Source: Acrocarpospora pleiomorpha | GTDB taxonomy: Bacteria > Actinomycetota > Actinomycetes > Streptosporangiales > Streptosporangiaceae | Direction of reading: 5' to 3' | DNA length: 64,000 bases | Assembly: GCF_009687885.1 (NCBI RefSeq) | Contig: NZ_BLAF01000007.1 | Coordinates: 62,001-126,000 of the forward strand | Shown here: in pieces, positions 1 through 7,804 of the stretch | Layout of the letters: every line of letters begins with the position of its first letter | Position numbering within the stretch: the first letter of the stretch is position 1 | Notes under the pieces: generated by a model | Databases searched by the model: none | Seen by the model: only the letters and a program-made list of their open reading frames with translations | What the model was told of the DNA's origin: nothing | Translations under genes and position numbers: made by a program

Positions 1-633
1 TTCGAGGGTCAGCGCCCGGGTCACCCCGGCCAGGCAGCCGGCCGCGAGGGTGGGCGTGATCAGCCGCCCCTTGCTGACCAGGAACACGTTGCTGCCGGTG
101 CCCTCGCACAGGTTGCCGACCAGGTTCTCGAAGATGGCCTCGCCGCCGCCGCGTTCCTTGGCGTAGGCGAGGGCTTTGGCGTTGTCGCCGTACGAGGTGG
201 ATTTCACGCCGGCGAGGGCGCCGCGCTCGTTGCGCGGCCAGGGCACGACGACGACCTCGGCCGCCGCGGGGAACGGCTTCTGCTCGCCCACGATGATGAT
301 CGTGTTGGTGCCCTCGGCGCCCCGGTCGGAGCCGAGCGGGCCCGGGCCGCTGGTGTAGGTGACGCGGATGCGGCCGAGCGGCCAGGCCGGGGCGGCTTCG
401 AGGCAGCGCCGGACGCCGTCGGCGATGGCGGCCAGGTCGGGTTCGGGAAGATCGACCCGCTTCGCGGAAAGCGCCAGCCGGTCGAGGTGGCGGGTCAGCG
501 CGAACGATTTCCCGTCCACGCATTTGATCGTCTCGAAGACGCCGTCGCCGACCATCAGGCCGTGGTCGAAGACGGACACGACCGCCTGCTCCGGTGCCAG
601 CAGGTCGCCGTTGACCCAGATGGGGACACTCAT
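1..633 (-). CDS. pabC: Aminodeoxychorismate lyase / class IV aminotransferase, 3'-truncated by window edge
   Basis: PLP-dependent fold-type IV enzyme. In folate synthesis it would release pyruvate from 4-amino-4-deoxychorismate to give p-aminobenzoate. I translated 211 codons from the ATG at 633; the rest lies beyond base 1. Visible features are an N-terminal VFDHGLMVGDGVFET segment typical of the family, a candidate Schiff-base lysine K144 in AGVKSTSYGDNAK, and the conserved ENLVGNLCEGTGSNVF block around residues 169-184. It starts 3 bases after the stop of the pabB-like gene on the same strand, so the two probably form an operon and act in sequence. The family also holds branched-chain and D-amino-acid aminotransferases; the pabB neighbour favours PabC. 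Confidence 0.85.
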   Translation of the reverse strand, partial: MSVPIWVNGDLLAPEQAVVSVFDHGLMVGDGVFETIKCVDGKSFALTRHLDRLALSAKRVDLPEPDLAAIADGVRRCLEAAPAWPLGRIRVTYTSGPGPLGSDRGAEGTNTIIIVGEQKPFPAAAEVVVVPWPRNERGALAGVKSTSYGDNAKALAYAKERGGGEAIFENLVGNLCEGTGSNVFLVSKGRLITPTLAAGCLAGVTRALTLE

Positions 634-636
634 TAC

Positions 637-1629
637 CTAACCTCCAAAGGACGCCAGACCGATGAGCCGTTCGGCCTTCAGTTCGGTTTCCCGCCACTCA
701 AGCCGGGGATCGGAGCCCCAGGTTATGCCCGCTCCGGTGCCGAAATGGATCTCTTCACCGGAGATCCAGAAGGTGCGGATGCCAACGGCCAGCGCCGCTT
801 CACGCCGGTCGGCATCCACCCAGCCCACCGCCCCACAGTAGGGCCCGCGCGGCTCTGGTTCGAGCCGATTGATGATGCGGAGCGCCGAAGACTTGGGGGC
901 CCCGGTGACGGAACCGGGCGGAAAGGTCGCGCCGAACAGCTGCGGCCAGCCCGCCGTGGTACGCGCCCGGACGGTCGAGACAAGATGCACGAGACCGGGA
1001 TGTTCCTCGACTTCGCACAGCGCGGGAACGCTGACGGTTCCGACCTCGGCGACCCGGCCGAGATCGTTGCGCACCAAGTCGACGATCATCACATTCTCGG
1101 CGTAGTCCTTTTCGAGGAGGTCGCCCGGGGTCACGCCGGTGCCTTTGATCGGCCGTGACTCAACTATGTCGCCATTTTTACCGAGATAGAGCTCCGGGGA
1201 GGCGGAGATCACGGCCAGGCCGGGGACGCTGATCACGGCCTCGTACGGGGCCGGGTTGCCCTCGGCGAGGCGGACGGCGAGGGCGAGGGGGTCCTGCGGG
1301 CCTTCGAGGGGGGCGGACATGATTCGGCAGAGGTTGGCCTGGTAGACCTCACCTCGTTCGATCTCGTCGCGAATCTCCTGGACGGCGTGCTCGTAGCGCT
1401 TCTGGTCGAGGGAGGAACGCCAGGAATCCCGGGCGGGTCCTCGCCAGGGGCGGGTGGGCGTGGGGAGCGGGGAGGGCCGTGCCTGGTCGAAACGGGCGCA
1501 GGTGACCTTGCCCTCGAAATCCACGACGACCGCCCACCAGCCCTCGGAGTCCAGCGCCGCGAGGTCGGTGGTCACATCCCGCAGGCCGACGGCCAATCGG
1601 CCGCCGATATGGGCGAACGCGTCGTGCAT
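637..1629 (-). CDS. pabB: Aminodeoxychorismate synthase component I (chorismate-binding enzyme)
   Basis: Chorismate-utilising enzyme of 330 aa that aminates chorismate for p-aminobenzoate synthesis. The motif PIKGTG at residues 160-165 carries the lysine (K162) typical of PabB; anthranilate synthase TrpE has PIAGT there. The later conserved blocks MIVDLVRNDLGRV, PPGSVTGAPK and GPYCGAVGW are all present. The N-terminal part is short compared with about 450 aa for E. coli PabB, as in many actinobacterial standalone versions. No glutamine amidotransferase (PabA) domain is fused or adjacent in the window, so ammonia must come from a partner elsewhere. It lies immediately upstream of the pabC-like gene. 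Confidence 0.88.
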   Translation of the reverse strand: MHDAFAHIGGRLAVGLRDVTTDLAALDSEGWWAVVVDFEGKVTCARFDQARPSPLPTPTRPWRGPARDSWRSSLDQKRYEHAVQEIRDEIERGEVYQANLCRIMSAPLEGPQDPLALAVRLAEGNPAPYEAVISVPGLAVISASPELYLGKNGDIVESRPIKGTGVTPGDLLEKDYAENVMIVDLVRNDLGRVAEVGTVSVPALCEVEEHPGLVHLVSTVRARTTAGWPQLFGATFPPGSVTGAPKSSALRIINRLEPEPRGPYCGAVGWVDADRREAALAVGIRTFWISGEEIHFGTGAGITWGSDPRLEWRETELKAERLIGLASFGG

Positions 1630-1678
1630 CCGCCCATTCTCCCAGCCCGCCGCCCGTGGGGGTTAGCGCCCCGAAATT

Positions 1679-3214
1679 TCAGGACAATTGCCCGGTTGCG
1701 GCCTCGACTGCCGCGACGAGGGATCCGTCCGCGACCAGCCGTACCACCGCCTCGATCTCGGGCGCGAGGAACCGGTCGGGCCCCGGCCCCGCGACGGACT
1801 CGCGCAGCAGCGCGACGGCCGCGCCCGTTCCCGCCGCGGGCCGGTACGGCTGCCGCAGCTCGATCGCCCGCGCCGCGGTCAGCACCTCGACGGCGAGCAC
1901 CCGGGTGAGCCCGTCGACGGCCCGCCGCAGCTTCCGCCCCGCCGACCACCCCATCGACACATGATCTTCCTGCATGGCCGAACTCGGAATCGAGTCCACG
2001 CTCGCCGGAACGGCCAGCCGCTTGAGCTCGGAAACGATCGCCGCCTGGGTGTATTGGGCGATCATGTGCCCCGAGTCCACTCCCGGGTCATCCGCCAGGA
2101 ACGCCGGCAGCCCATGGTTCCGCGCCACATCGAGCATACGATCGGTACGCCTTTCGGACATGGAAGCCACATCCGCGACCGCGATGGCCAGGAAGTCGAG
2201 GACATATCCCACCGGCGCGCCATGGAAGTTGCCGTTGGACTCCACCCGCCCGTCCGCGAGCACGACCGGATTGTCGATCGCGCTGGCCAGCTCCCGCTCC
2301 GCGACCGCCGCCGCGTGCGCGACCGTGTCCCGCGCGGCCCCCGCCACCTGAGGCGCGCACCGCAACGAGTAGGCGTCCTGCACGCGCGTGCAGGACCCGT
2401 CCCGATGCGACTCCATGATCCCCGAACCGCGCAGCAGCTGCCGCAGATTGGCCGCGCTCGCCGCCTGCCCCGGATGCGGGCGCAACGCCTGCAGATCGGC
2501 GGAGAACACCCGATCCGTCCCCAGCAGCCCTTCCACGCTCATCGCCGCGCTGATGTCCGCGACCTTCAGCAACCGGGTCAGATCCTCGATGGCGAGGACC
2601 AGCATCCCCAGCATCCCGTCGGTCCCGTTGATCAGCGCGAGCCCTTCCTTGGCGGCAAGCTCGACCGGCTCGATCCCGGCCCGCTTGAGCGCCTCGGGCG
2701 CGTCCATGAGCGCACCGTCCGCGTCCCGGACGACCCCCTCCCCCATGATCGTCAACGCCACGTGGGAGAGCGGAGCGAGGTCCCCCGAACAGCCCAGACT
2801 GCCGAACTCATGCACAACCGGCGTGATCCCCGCGTTGAGCAGGCTCTCCAGCACCCGCGCCGTCTTCGGCCGGATCCCCGTGTGCCCCGACGCCAGCGTC
2901 CTGAGCCGCAACAACATCAGCGCCCGCGTCACCTCGTCCTCGACCTCGGCCCCCGACCCCGCCGCATGCGACCGCACCAGGCTCCGCTGCAACTGCGCCC
3001 GCAACCCCGGATCGATATGCCTGGTCGCCAGCGCCCCGAACCCGGTCGAAACCCCATAAGCCGGGGTGTCCCCCTCGGCGAGTTCCTCGATCCTCCCCCG
3101 CGAGGCGAACATCTCCGCGACGGCCACCTCACTCAGCCGCACCCCGGCCCCGTACCTGGCCACCCGTACGACATCCACAAAGCCCAACGGCCCAGGCCCA
3201 ACCTCAACGTCCAT
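1679..3214 (-). CDS. hutH: Histidine ammonia-lyase (MIO-dependent aromatic amino acid lyase)
   Basis: Removes ammonia from L-histidine to give urocanate, the first step of histidine catabolism; cytosolic homotetramer in known members. The start is placed at the ATG at 3214, not an in-frame upstream ATG at 3247, because GGAGG sits 6 bases before it. The protein is 511 aa, the normal family length. The catalytic Tyr is in YGVSTGFG (residues 53-60). The MIO cofactor tripeptide reads Cys-Ser-Gly (142-144, GSLGCSGDLAPLSH) rather than the common Ala-Ser-Gly; I believe the Cys form also occurs in other actinomycete HutH proteins. Other hut genes are not visible nearby. An aromatic amino acid lyase of another specificity is possible, but overall length and motifs fit HutH. 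Confidence 0.85.
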   Translation of the reverse strand: MDVEVGPGPLGFVDVVRVARYGAGVRLSEVAVAEMFASRGRIEELAEGDTPAYGVSTGFGALATRHIDPGLRAQLQRSLVRSHAAGSGAEVEDEVTRALMLLRLRTLASGHTGIRPKTARVLESLLNAGITPVVHEFGSLGCSGDLAPLSHVALTIMGEGVVRDADGALMDAPEALKRAGIEPVELAAKEGLALINGTDGMLGMLVLAIEDLTRLLKVADISAAMSVEGLLGTDRVFSADLQALRPHPGQAASAANLRQLLRGSGIMESHRDGSCTRVQDAYSLRCAPQVAGAARDTVAHAAAVAERELASAIDNPVVLADGRVESNGNFHGAPVGYVLDFLAIAVADVASMSERRTDRMLDVARNHGLPAFLADDPGVDSGHMIAQYTQAAIVSELKRLAVPASVDSIPSSAMQEDHVSMGWSAGRKLRRAVDGLTRVLAVEVLTAARAIELRQPYRPAAGTGAAVALLRESVAGPGPDRFLAPEIEAVVRLVADGSLVAAVEAATGQLS

Positions 3215-3338
3215 AATCACCCTCCGGAGGTAACCATCGTCAAGCATGGTAGCTCCTTACACGACAATTGATTTGGGGAGTCAGCCAGGATTCGCTAGTG
3301 TTCTCTCCGTGAGCCGGGCCCCAACCCGGCAAGATCAC

Positions 3339-3410
3339 GCGGAAGTGGCTCAGTGGTAGAGCATCACCTTGCCAAGGTGAGGGTCGCGGGTTCGAATCCC
3401 GTCTTCCGCT
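3339..3410 (+). tRNA. tRNA-Gly (anticodon GCC)
   Basis: 72-nt cloverleaf. The acceptor stem GCGGAAG pairs with CTTCCGC (3403-3409) with discriminator T. The anticodon stem TCACC/GGTGA encloses loop TTGCCAA with GCC at 3371-3373, and the T-arm contains GGTTCGAATCC. CCA is not encoded. It lies 10 bases upstream of tRNA-Val. Confidence 0.95.
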
Positions 3411-3420
3411 CGCAGTTCCC

Positions 3421-3492
3421 GGACGATTAGCTCAGCGGGAGAGCGCTTCCCTGACACGGAAGAGGTCACTGGTTCAATCCCAGTATCGTCCA
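3421..3492 (+). tRNA. tRNA-Val (anticodon GAC)
   Basis: 72-nt cloverleaf. The acceptor stem GGACGAT pairs with ATCGTCC (3485-3491) with discriminator A. The anticodon stem CTTCC/GGAAG encloses loop CTGACAC with GAC at 3453-3455, and the T-arm contains GGTTCAATCC. CCA is not encoded. Probably co-transcribed with the preceding tRNA-Gly. Confidence 0.95.
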
Positions 3493-3557
3493 CTCGGAGG
3501 CGGAGGTCTGTGGTCGCGAGCGGGAGCTCGCTCCTGCGGGCCTCCTCGTCGTTACAC

Positions 3558-3618
3558 GGGGGGACGACCCCCCGAGCCCCCCGATGTGGGGGGCACAGCC
3601 CCCCACGCCCCCTGGGGG
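3558..3618. repeat. Alternating G6/C6 tracts after the tRNA pair
   Basis: GGGGGG-ACGA-CCCCCC (3558-3573), then CCCCCC-GATGT-GGGGGG (3577-3593), CCCCCC (3599-3604) and CCCCC-T-GGGGG (3608-3618). These can form several competing hairpins and could act as a factor-independent stop for the tRNA transcript. The 305 bases from 3493 to 3797 hold no gene that I accept. Confidence 0.55.
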
Positions 3619-3684
3619 TGCTAGCGCGGTTGCCGTGGTCGACTACGCGGTCATCAGGTCCAGCATATTTCAACAGGTGATTCA

Positions 3685-3713
3685 GGGCTCCGGAGTTTCT
3701 CCGGGGTCCTTTT
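3685..3713 (+). terminator. Hairpin plus T-run terminator
   Basis: GGGCTCCGGAG, TTT loop, CTCCGGGGTCC, then TTTT. The 11-base stem has one mismatch and one T-G wobble. It would end + strand transcription about 190 bases after tRNA-Val. Confidence 0.6.
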
Positions 3714-3764
3714 GATCTTTCAAGACTGCATCGAGTCGTCGGGCGTAGGTGGGAGGGCGGAGGC

Positions 3765-3786
3765 GCACTTCGAATTCAAAGCAAGT
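3765..3786. promoter_or_regulatory. Candidate MarR operator upstream of the MarR gene
   Basis: ACTTC-N6-AAAGC is a degenerate version of the GCTTC-N6-GAAGC palindromes found before the oxidoreductase at 5800. It ends about 12 bases before the GTG start of the MarR gene, a good position for autorepression. Confidence 0.45.
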
Positions 3787-3797
3787 AGGATCATGGG

Positions 3798-4304
3798 GTG
3801 AGTGACCCGGCACCCGGCCTGAACTCGAAGCAACTCGGTGCGTACTTCGCTCTGATGGAGGTCAGCAGCCTTCTTCAGTACGCGGTCGACGAGCACCTGC
3901 GCGCCGACGGTGACCTCAGTTACGTGCAGTTCCAGATCCTGGCCCGGCTGGTGGACACGCCCGAGGGCAGGCTGCGGATGACCGATCTGGCCGACGGTGT
4001 CGTGTACAGCCGCAGCGGGCTCACCTACCAGGCGGGATTGTTGGACAAACGCGGCCTGATCACCCGCTCACCGTCGCCGGACGACGAGCGCAGTGTCATG
4101 GTGACTGTCACCGACGCCGGCCGGGCCCTGATCGCCCACGTGCTTCCCGGGCATGTCGACCGCGTCCGGCAGCTGCTGTTCGAACCGATGACCGGCAAGG
4201 ACCTCGCCGCCCTCAGCACCGTTCTCGGCCGCGTCCGCGACCACATGCGCGCCACCCCGCCACGGTCCGCCAAACCCCGCGCCGGACGCAACCGAACCGA
4301 CTGA
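3798..4304 (+). CDS. MarR-family transcriptional regulator
   Basis: 168-aa winged-helix DNA-binding protein. The order is a dimerisation helix (about 10-35), a recognition region SYVQFQILARLVD...RMTDLADGVVYSRSGLTYQAGLLDKRGLI, then a wing with SPDDERSVMVTVTDAGR, which is characteristic of MarR. Members usually repress detoxification genes until a small aromatic or oxidant ligand binds. It starts with GTG at 3798; the ATG at 3793 is followed at once by a stop. The gene after it starts 15 bases on, suggesting co-transcription. Palindromes of related sequence lie upstream of it and upstream of the oxidoreductase at 5800, so control of that gene is a plausible but untested role. Confidence 0.85.
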   Translation: MSDPAPGLNSKQLGAYFALMEVSSLLQYAVDEHLRADGDLSYVQFQILARLVDTPEGRLRMTDLADGVVYSRSGLTYQAGLLDKRGLITRSPSPDDERSVMVTVTDAGRALIAHVLPGHVDRVRQLLFEPMTGKDLAALSTVLGRVRDHMRATPPRSAKPRAGRNRTD

Positions 4305-4319
4305 AAGGCGGAGAGAGGG

Positions 4320-5141
4320 ATGGACCGGGCACTGCTGGCGGACTTTCTCCGGGCACGGCGGGAGAGGCTGCAGCCGGAGGACGTCGGGCTTCCCCGTGGC
4401 TCCCGGCGTCGTACGGGCGGGCTGCGGCGCGAGGAGGTTGCGGTGCTGGCCGGCATGTCGGCCGATTACTACAGCCGGCTCGAGCAACAGCGCGGCCCGA
4501 TGCCGTCCGAGCAGATGCTCGTCGCCCTGGCGCGGGCACTGAACCTCAGCCCGAGCGCGCGGGATCACCTGTTCGCCCTCGGCGGGCACTCGGCTCCGCA
4601 GCGCGTCCTGCGCGACGAGCAGGTCAGTCCCGTCATGAGCCGCATCGTCGAGCGTCTCTCGGACACGCCCGCGATAGTGCTCTCCCGGTTCGGCGAGGCA
4701 CTGTCGCAGAACCGTGGGGCGGTTGCCCTGCTCGGCGATTACACCAGGTTCAGCGGCATGTCCCGCTACCTGGTCTACCGCTGGTTCACCGACCCGGCGC
4801 AACGCGCCCTCTATCCCCCCGAGGATCACGCCCTCCGCGGCCGGGTCTTCACCGTGGAGATCCGGGTGGCGTACACGGCCGACCCTACGGGCACAGCCGG
4901 AGAGATCGTCGAAGCGCTGCTGGCGGACAGCCCCGAATTCGCCGAAATCTGGCGGCTGCACGAGGTGGACGTCACCCACCACGACGATCTCAAGCGCTAC
5001 CTGCATCCGGAGCTGGGCGAGTTGGAGCTCTTCGCCCGCCGGCTGGTGGACCCCGACGAGGGCCAGGAGTTGCTGGTCTTCCTGGCGGAGCCCGGCTCAC
5101 CGAGCGACGAGAAGCTCCAGCGCCTGATCACGACGATCTGA
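4320..5141 (+). CDS. XRE-type HTH regulator with MmyB-like ligand domain
   Basis: 273 aa. The N-terminal HTH (about residues 30-80) contains the hallmark GGLRREEVAVLAGMSADYYSRLEQ. The C-terminal half (about 105-270), with NRGAVALLGDYTRFSGMSRYLVYRWFTDP, is the MmyB-like PAS-type domain thought to bind a fatty acid or similar ligand. Such regulators are abundant in actinomycetes and commonly sit next to short-chain or zinc-less dehydrogenases that they control; here a quinone oxidoreductase and an NmrA-like gene follow. ATG start with a GGAGAGAGG-like site just upstream. A related HTH-less gene follows at 5249. Confidence 0.85.
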   Translation: MDRALLADFLRARRERLQPEDVGLPRGSRRRTGGLRREEVAVLAGMSADYYSRLEQQRGPMPSEQMLVALARALNLSPSARDHLFALGGHSAPQRVLRDEQVSPVMSRIVERLSDTPAIVLSRFGEALSQNRGAVALLGDYTRFSGMSRYLVYRWFTDPAQRALYPPEDHALRGRVFTVEIRVAYTADPTGTAGEIVEALLADSPEFAEIWRLHEVDVTHHDDLKRYLHPELGELELFARRLVDPDEGQELLVFLAEPGSPSDEKLQRLITTI

Positions 5142-5149
5142 GCCGCCCG

Positions 5150-5180
5150 GTTATCCACGGACAGTTTGTCCGTGGATAAC
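5150..5180. terminator. Perfect 14-bp hairpin between regulator paralogues
   Basis: GTTATCCACGGACA, loop GTT, TGTCCGTGGATAAC; no mismatch and no T-run. It begins 9 bases after the preceding stop codon, so a terminator is most likely. Each arm holds TTATCCACG, one base away from a DnaA box, so a binding site cannot be excluded. Confidence 0.55.
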
Positions 5181-5248
5181 GGTGACATTCACCCGGCTTC
5201 CGGTTCGCGCCACGCTTGATCGGTCGGACACGGAAGGCGGTGAGAAGC

Positions 5249-5692
5249 GTGGACCGGGAACTGCTGGAGCACTTTCTCCGGACGCGCCACAACGAGGTTA
5301 CGGGCGATCACGCCGGCCCCGTCATGACGCGCATCGTCGAGCGCCTGTCGGACCACCCCGCGATGGTGTTCTCCCAGTTCGGCGAGGTGCTGTTGCAGAC
5401 ACGTCCGGCGATTGCCCTGTTCGGCGATTACACACGGTCCGGCGGATCGTCACGCTACCTGGTTGACCGCTGGTGCGCCGACCCGGCGGCTCGCGAACGC
5501 TACCTCGTCGAGGTGGGCGTCACCGACGACCGCCACCTCCGACGCTACCGGCATGCCGCACTGGGCCGGCTGGAGCTGTACCGCCAGCTTCTGCTGGATC
5601 CCGTGGAGTACCAGATGCTGCTGGTCTTCATGGCCGTCCCCGGCTCCTCGAGCGACGAGAAGCTCCGCCTCCTGGCTGCCGCGGGCGACTAG
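5249..5692 (+). CDS. MmyB-like regulator remnant without HTH
   Basis: 147 aa from a GTG whose first residues (MDRELLEHFLRTR) match the start of the preceding regulator (MDRALLADFLRAR). After about 13 residues it jumps straight to the equivalent of residue 95 or so of its neighbour (PVMTRIVERLSDHPAMVFSQFGEVL). It then lacks a second block of roughly 50 residues before VGVTDDRHLRRYRHAALGRLELY. Relative to its paralogue it therefore carries two in-frame deletions, the first removing the whole DNA-binding domain. It is either a decaying duplicate or a stand-alone ligand domain that could dimerise with the full protein. The frame is open with no internal stop. Confidence 0.6.
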   Translation: MDRELLEHFLRTRHNEVTGDHAGPVMTRIVERLSDHPAMVFSQFGEVLLQTRPAIALFGDYTRSGGSSRYLVDRWCADPAARERYLVEVGVTDDRHLRRYRHAALGRLELYRQLLLDPVEYQMLLVFMAVPGSSSDEKLRLLAAAGD

Positions 5693-5718
5693 GTCGCCTG
5701 CTCACACCGTACGCAGGT

Positions 5719-5771
5719 TGCTTCGAATCTGAAGCGTGCTATGTTTCAAGAGTGCTTCGAAAACGAAGCAC
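5719..5771 (+). promoter_or_regulatory. Tandem palindromic operators and putative promoter of the oxidoreductase
   Basis: Two GCTTC-N6-GAAGC sites: GCTTCGAATCTGAAGC (5720-5735) and GCTTCGAAAACGAAGC (5754-5769). The second extends to a perfect GTGCTTCG-AAAA-CGAAGCAC. Between them are a possible -35 TTGCTT (5719-5724) and -10 TATGTT (5740-5745) with a short 15-bp gap. Both sites would block this promoter. They match the degenerate site before the MarR gene at 3798. Confidence 0.55.
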
Positions 5772-5799
5772 CTAACAAAGGAAGAGACGAGGGCTTGTG

Positions 5800-6744
5800 A
5801 TGAAGGCAGTGCGTTTTCACGAGTACGGCGACCCCAGCGTCCTGCGTTACGAGGACGTCGAGCAGCCCGTCCCCGGCGCCGGGCAGGTGTTGATCCGGGT
5901 TGCCGCGACGTCGTTCAACGGGGTCGACGGCAACATCCGCGCGGGTTTCATGCAGGGCCCGATCCCGGTGACGCTGCCGCACACGCCGGGCATCGACGTG
6001 TCCGGCACGATCGCAGCACTGGGCGAGGGCGTAGGCGGTTTCGAGATCGGTGACCGGGTCGTCGGGTTCCTGCCGATGGCGGGCGATGGCGCGGCGGCGG
6101 AGTACGTCGTGGCTCCGGCCGATATTCTCGCGCCGGCGCCCACACGTGTCCCCTTGGTCGACGCCGCGGCGCTGCCGATCGTGGGTCTCACCGCGTGGCA
6201 GGCGCTGTTCGACCACGCGAAGCTGGCGGCGGGCCAGCGCGTGCTGATCAACGGCGCGGGCGGGGCGGTCGGGGGCTACGCCGTTCAGCTGGCCAAGAAC
6301 GCCGGCGCGTACGTGATCGCCACGGCCAGCCCCCGCAGCATCGAGCAGGTCAAGGCCACGGGCGCCGATGAGATCATCGACCACACCACCACCGAGGTGA
6401 CCGCGGCGTTGAGCGAGCCGGTCGACGTCGTGCTCAACCTCGCCCCGATCGACCCGGCGCAGCTGTCCGCGCTGGTCACCCTCATCCGTTCCGGCGGAGT
6501 GCTGGTCAACACCACGGTGTGGATGCCCGCGCCCAGCGACGAGCAGCACGGCGTACGCGGCATCGACCTGTTCGTCCGCAGCGACGCCGACCAGCTGTCC
6601 CGGCTGGCCGCGCTGATCGACTCCGGCGAACTGCGCGTCGACGTCGCCCAACGGGTCCCCCTCGCGGAGCTGCCGGCCGTGCACGCCCAGGCCGCCGCGG
6701 GCGCGCTGCACGGCAAGACCGTCATCGTCGCCCTCACCGCCTGA
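5800..6744 (+). CDS. Zinc-less NADPH:quinone oxidoreductase
   Basis: 314 aa of the medium-chain dehydrogenase/reductase superfamily, quinone oxidoreductase branch. The N-terminal GroES-like fold begins MKAVRFHEYGDPSVLRYEDV, and a Rossmann domain carries NGAGGAVGGYAVQLAK at 151-166. The catalytic zinc ligands of alcohol dehydrogenases are absent. It would reduce quinones or enones with NADPH. I prefer the ATG at 5800 to the adjacent in-frame GTG at 5797. Two strong palindromes upstream suggest repression by the MarR-family protein encoded 1.5 kb away. The NmrA-like gene follows after 62 bases and may be co-transcribed. Confidence 0.85.
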   Translation: MKAVRFHEYGDPSVLRYEDVEQPVPGAGQVLIRVAATSFNGVDGNIRAGFMQGPIPVTLPHTPGIDVSGTIAALGEGVGGFEIGDRVVGFLPMAGDGAAAEYVVAPADILAPAPTRVPLVDAAALPIVGLTAWQALFDHAKLAAGQRVLINGAGGAVGGYAVQLAKNAGAYVIATASPRSIEQVKATGADEIIDHTTTEVTAALSEPVDVVLNLAPIDPAQLSALVTLIRSGGVLVNTTVWMPAPSDEQHGVRGIDLFVRSDADQLSRLAALIDSGELRVDVAQRVPLAELPAVHAQAAAGALHGKTVIVALTA

Positions 6745-6806
6745 CGCCATCCAATGAGGCCGACCCGGCCACCTTCGAAGCACAACCCATGACAGGAGAA
6801 ACCTCG

Positions 6807-7745
6807 ATGTCTCACGACAAGGTGATCACGGTGCTCGGCGCGACCGGCACGCAGGGCGGCGCGGTCGCGCGGGCGCTGCTGGCCGACGGCGAATTCACCG
6901 TACGGGCGGTGACGCGCAACGCCGCATCACCCAAGGCGCAGACTCTGGCCGGGCTCGGCGCCGACGTGGTGGAGGCGACCCTCACCGACGAGGGCAGCCT
7001 GCGCCGGGTATTCGAGGGAGCATACGGCGCGTTCCTGGTCACGCCGTACTGGGAGCACCGTTCGCCCACCCGGGAACTGGCCGAGGTGGAGAACCTCATC
7101 AGCGCGGCCCAGGCAGCCGGCCTGCGGCACGTCCTGTGGTCGACGCTCGAGGACACCCGGGAGGCGATGGCGGCCGACGACAACCGGATGCCGTTCGTCG
7201 ACGGCTATCGAGTGCCGCACTTCGACGTGAAGGGAGGGGCCGCCGACGCCCTGTTCGCCAAGTCCGGCCTCCCTACCACGTACCTGCTGCTGTCCTTCTA
7301 CTGGGACAACCTGCTCACCCTCGCCAAACCGCAACGCGACCCCGACGGGACGCTCGCAATGCACCTCCCGCTCGGCGACACGCCCATCGCCGGCGTCGCC
7401 TCCGACGACATCGGCCAGGTAGCGCTGCGCGTGCTGCGCCAGCCGTCAGAGACGATCGGCGCCACGATTCCCGTGGTCGGCGAGTACCAGACCGGCGAGC
7501 AGATGGCGGCGGCGCTCAGCACGGTGCTCGGTGAGCCGGTGGCATACCGCCCACCCACCCACGACCAGTTCCGCGGCTTCGGCTTCCCCGGCGCGGACGA
7601 GCTGGGAAACATGTTCCAGTACTACGCTGAGTTTCCCGGATCCTACCTCGGCCGCCGCGACCTCGAGGTCGCGCGCGTGTTCAACCCGGATCCGCTCAGC
7701 CTGACCGACTTCCTGGCCGCACATCGTACCGAACTCACGGCCTGA
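6807..7745 (+). CDS. NmrA-like NAD(P)-binding protein
   Basis: 312 aa atypical short-chain dehydrogenase. The nucleotide-binding loop is GATGTQGGAVA at 11-21. There is no clear YxxxK catalytic pair, which fits the NmrA/HSCARG group that senses the NAD(P) redox state or acts as an isomerase/reductase. The frame stays open far upstream, but the ATG at 6807 has CAGGAGAA six bases before it and the Rossmann strand follows directly (MSHDKVITVLGATG). It probably forms one stress-response unit with the upstream quinone oxidoreductase. Confidence 0.8.
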   Translation: MSHDKVITVLGATGTQGGAVARALLADGEFTVRAVTRNAASPKAQTLAGLGADVVEATLTDEGSLRRVFEGAYGAFLVTPYWEHRSPTRELAEVENLISAAQAAGLRHVLWSTLEDTREAMAADDNRMPFVDGYRVPHFDVKGGAADALFAKSGLPTTYLLLSFYWDNLLTLAKPQRDPDGTLAMHLPLGDTPIAGVASDDIGQVALRVLRQPSETIGATIPVVGEYQTGEQMAAALSTVLGEPVAYRPPTHDQFRGFGFPGADELGNMFQYYAEFPGSYLGRRDLEVARVFNPDPLSLTDFLAAHRTELTA

Positions 7746-7769
7746 CCGACTTCCCGGCAACTCGGAGGA

Positions 7770-7792
7770 GCCCCGGTAGACCCGGCCGGGGC
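7770..7792. terminator. Hairpin between convergent genes
   Basis: GCCCCGG (7770-7776), 9-base loop, CCGGGGC (7786-7792). It lies between the + strand NmrA-like gene and the - strand AraC remnant and could terminate both. Confidence 0.5.
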
Positions 7793-7804
7793 GTTCACCG
7801 CGGC

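Noticed and set aside
1688..3271. 527-codon + strand frame opposite hutH
   Set aside because: Arg/Pro/His-rich antisense translation; hutH has correct length, MIO motif and ribosome site.
3558..3618. G-tract cluster as a possible G-quadruplex regulator
   Set aside because: Each G-run is paired with a nearby C-run, so hairpins are the simpler reading; no gene lies close enough to be controlled.
3350..3673. 107-codon open frame on the - strand with the sequence GIEPVTSSVSGKRSPAELIV
   Set aside because: It is the antisense of the two tRNA genes and a well-known spurious protein (DDTGIEPVTSS / DGIRTRDPHL) created by tRNA complements.
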